From positions 1-17,263 of the forward strand of contig DRLW01000542.1 in assembly GCA_011375275.1 (NCBI GenBank): a DNA stretch of 17,263 nt, read 5' to 3'. The notes beneath the pieces are model-generated. The model was not told where the DNA came from. It searched no databases and saw nothing but the letters and a program-made list of their open reading frames with translations. Shown here one piece after another: positions 15,545 to 17,263 of this stretch; position 1 is the stretch's first letter; every line of letters starts with the position of its first letter. A program made the position numbers and the translations under genes. This DNA comes from Bacteroidota bacterium (GTDB taxonomy: Bacteria > Zhuqueibacterota > Zhuqueibacteria > Zhuqueibacterales > Geothermadaptataceae).

Positions 15545-17076
15545 GGACGTGGTTCTGGGGATTTCTCCTGCTGTTCGTTTTTCCACTGCCGGCACAGGAG
15601 CTGTTTCACGTACAGGATTTAGCCTACCAGGGCAAGCTCGCCGGCTGGCTGCATCACGATCTCGATGGCGACGGCTACGATGAGATCATTCTCATGCAGC
15701 GCACTCCTCCGGACGGCGTTCGGCCGCGGCGTTCCCTCGCGATCTTCCGCGGCAGCGAGACAGGATACACGCGCCAGCCGGCTCAGCGGCTGTACCTGCC
15801 GGACGACCTCATCCTGTTCGATTTTGGCGACATCGACGGTGATAACAGGCCGGAGCTGGTCTTTTTCACGCGGGGCGGCATCGCCTGTTATCGCATCGCG
15901 GACGGCCGCATCATAACAGAGGCCAGCCCGGTGCTGCAGACACAATCGCTGTTCATGGCCGGCGATCGCCGCTCTTTTCGCTACTGGGATTTCCTCAGCG
16001 ACTTCAACGGCGATGGCAGCGACGACATCCTGGTACCGGGCATCTACCACGCCAAACTCTATTTCCGCAACAACACGGCATGGCTCGCTGATACCCTGCG
16101 CATGCCGGCGGAAGCGCGCACCTTCGGTTATTTCAACCCGCGCTTCTCGGTCGGTGCACGCGCCAGTGGCTATTACGCTACGCCCTACCTGCGCCGGGTC
16201 GATTTCAATAATGACGAGCGTCCGGACCTCGTCGCTGTCTATCGTGACAGCCTGCTCGTCTTTCTCCAGCAGGAAGACCGCTATTTTGCTGTTCATCCCC
16301 TCGTTGTTGCCATCGACTTCGGTGATATCTGGCGTGGCAACAAAATCATGCGCACGCATCTCGATGACAAGAGTGAGCGCCGCTTTCTCATGCGTCTCAT
16401 CGACATCAACCGGGACGGCCTGCTCGACGCGGTAACCTCATACATCTCCACACGCGAAAGCCTGATCAGTCCGAAAACAGAAATCCGCCTGTTTTTCGGT
16501 AAAAAATCGATCTCCGGCCGGTTCTATTTTGCAGACAAACCGGACCAGGTGCTGTCTCCGGACGCAGCGCAGATGGTCATCGATGTGGTCGATCTCAACC
16601 GCGATGGCTACCCGGACCTGGTCACACCTGTGATCAAGATCAGCCTGGCGACCATCCTGAAAATGCTGATCACACGCACGGTCAACATCGACACACGCGG
16701 GTATCTCTTCGATCCGGCCACGTCTGCCTTCCCGGACAAAGCCGGCATCAGCGCGCATCTGAACGTCAACTTCTCGTTCCGCGGCGGTGCTGCTTCGCCG
16801 GTCTATGAAATCAGCGACTTCACCGGCGACGGCCTGCTCGACATTCTCGCCAGCAATAACGAAAAAAATCTGCTGCTCTATGCCGGGCACACAAAGCACC
16901 TGCTCAGCACACGGCCATCGGCAAAATTTCAGACCCCCTTGCCGCAGGATGGTACGCTGGCCACGGCTGTGGACCTCAACCACGACGGCCGCTCAGACCT
17001 GGTGCTGCGCTATGAAAATGCCGACCGTGAGCGCCACGACCTGCCGCAGGTGCTGCGCGTCCTGATCGCACGCTGA
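15541..17076 (+). CDS. Secreted FG-GAP/VCBS beta-propeller protein
   Basis: Exported protein of 511 residues. Residues 1-18 are a signal peptide (hydrophobic run, then PLPA before QE, cleavage likely after Ala18); there is no Cys, so it is not a lipoprotein. Eight calcium-loop motifs of the type D-x-[DNT]-x-D occur near residues 40, 97, 154, 221, 288, 351, 426 and 478, spaced 52-75 residues apart. This fits a seven- or eight-bladed FG-GAP propeller that binds calcium. Such domains usually bind protein or sugar partners; no enzyme motif is seen. The ATG overlaps the bshA stop and GAGAGGG lies 10 nt upstream, so it is probably the last gene of the transcript. Its link to bacillithiol is unknown. 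Confidence 0.88.
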   Translation: MRTWFWGFLLLFVFPLPAQELFHVQDLAYQGKLAGWLHHDLDGDGYDEIILMQRTPPDGVRPRRSLAIFRGSETGYTRQPAQRLYLPDDLILFDFGDIDGDNRPELVFFTRGGIACYRIADGRIITEASPVLQTQSLFMAGDRRSFRYWDFLSDFNGDGSDDILVPGIYHAKLYFRNNTAWLADTLRMPAEARTFGYFNPRFSVGARASGYYATPYLRRVDFNNDERPDLVAVYRDSLLVFLQQEDRYFAVHPLVVAIDFGDIWRGNKIMRTHLDDKSERRFLMRLIDINRDGLLDAVTSYISTRESLISPKTEIRLFFGKKSISGRFYFADKPDQVLSPDAAQMVIDVVDLNRDGYPDLVTPVIKISLATILKMLITRTVNIDTRGYLFDPATSAFPDKAGISAHLNVNFSFRGGAASPVYEISDFTGDGLLDILASNNEKNLLLYAGHTKHLLSTRPSAKFQTPLPQDGTLATAVDLNHDGRSDLVLRYENADRERHDLPQVLRVLIAR

Positions 17077-17167
17077 AATATCCACCATGCTGAGGAAAAT
17101 CCGTGCTTTTCCAATCCTAACCTGAGCGATTTATTATACGCCCCCAAAAGCAGCAGACAAGCCTGTT

Positions 17168-17187
17168 TGAATGGAGTGTTCCATTCA
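17168..17187. terminator. Palindrome after the bsh cluster, possible terminator
   Basis: TGAATGGA (17168-17175) and TCCATTCA (17180-17187) form a perfect 8-bp stem with a 4-nt loop, followed by CTTTT. It lies 91 nt past the last stop codon. GC content is modest and the T-run is short, so termination would be weak; an operator for a gene beyond the window is also possible. The rest of 17077-17263 shows no gene. Confidence 0.4.
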
Positions 17188-17263
17188 CTTTTCAGTATCT
17201 GCTATCAGTTCGCCATGGATATTTTTATCTTGATCTGCCTGCATCGTGACAGGTCAGCCCAGC

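Noticed and set aside
1..17263. CRISPR arrays, tRNA or rRNA genes, insertion sequences
   Set aside because: No regularly spaced repeat array, no tRNA-like or rRNA sequence and no transposase reading frame were recognised on either strand.

Overview
The window is a GC-rich bacterial chromosome segment. It carries a complete bacillithiol (BSH) biosynthesis set (bshC, bshB1, bshA), a B12-dependent class II ribonucleotide reductase (nrdJ), and a free-standing archaeal-type threonyl-tRNA synthetase editing domain. It also has an M6-like secreted metalloprotease, an HSL-type esterase, an OsmC-family protein and a secreted FG-GAP/VCBS propeller protein. BSH genes outside Firmicutes and Deinococcus are typical of Bacteroidota, Chlorobi and relatives. 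An exact TAnnTTTG element (the Bacteroidota -7 motif) lies upstream of nrdJ. I therefore infer a member of the FCB superphylum (Bacteroidota, Ignavibacteriota, Calditrichota or KSB1-like). This is an inference from gene content, not a phylogeny.

Layout. Positions 1-258 are non-coding and hold one copy of an 87-nt dispersed repeat and a strong palindrome. A secreted zinc protease (minus, 259-1698) diverges from an alpha/beta-hydrolase (plus, 1758-2663). The hydrolase converges on an OsmC-like protein (minus, 2738-3217), with a bidirectional terminator between them. A 690-nt non-coding stretch (3218-3908) holds four consecutive perfect or near-perfect hairpins, the second repeat copy and the nrdJ terminator. 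nrdJ (minus, 3909-7517) has a long structured leader of about 315 nt and, upstream of that, a putative NrdR-type double operator. Divergent to it is the editing-domain gene (8149-8559).

From 8889 to 17076 there is one co-directional cluster: bshC, bshB1, AmpD-like amidase, ABC ATPase, ABC-2-type membrane protein, bshA, FG-GAP protein. Spacing in the cluster is 20 nt (bshC/bshB1) and 34 nt (bshB1/amidase). The amidase and ATPase overlap by 14 nt, and each of the last three junctions is an ATGA stop/start overlap. This looks like one transcript with translational coupling.

How it may work together: BshA makes GlcNAc-malate, BshB1 deacetylates it and BshC adds cysteine, giving bacillithiol. The ABC transporter sits between bshB1 and bshA and is translationally coupled to bshA, so it is a candidate for exporting a thiol, a thiol conjugate or a cell-envelope substrate. 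The amidase and FG-GAP protein point to the envelope. The ATPase/permease/amidase/FG-GAP association with BSH synthesis is the most system-like feature here. nrdJ forms a separate unit with a probable deoxyribonucleotide-responsive control region.
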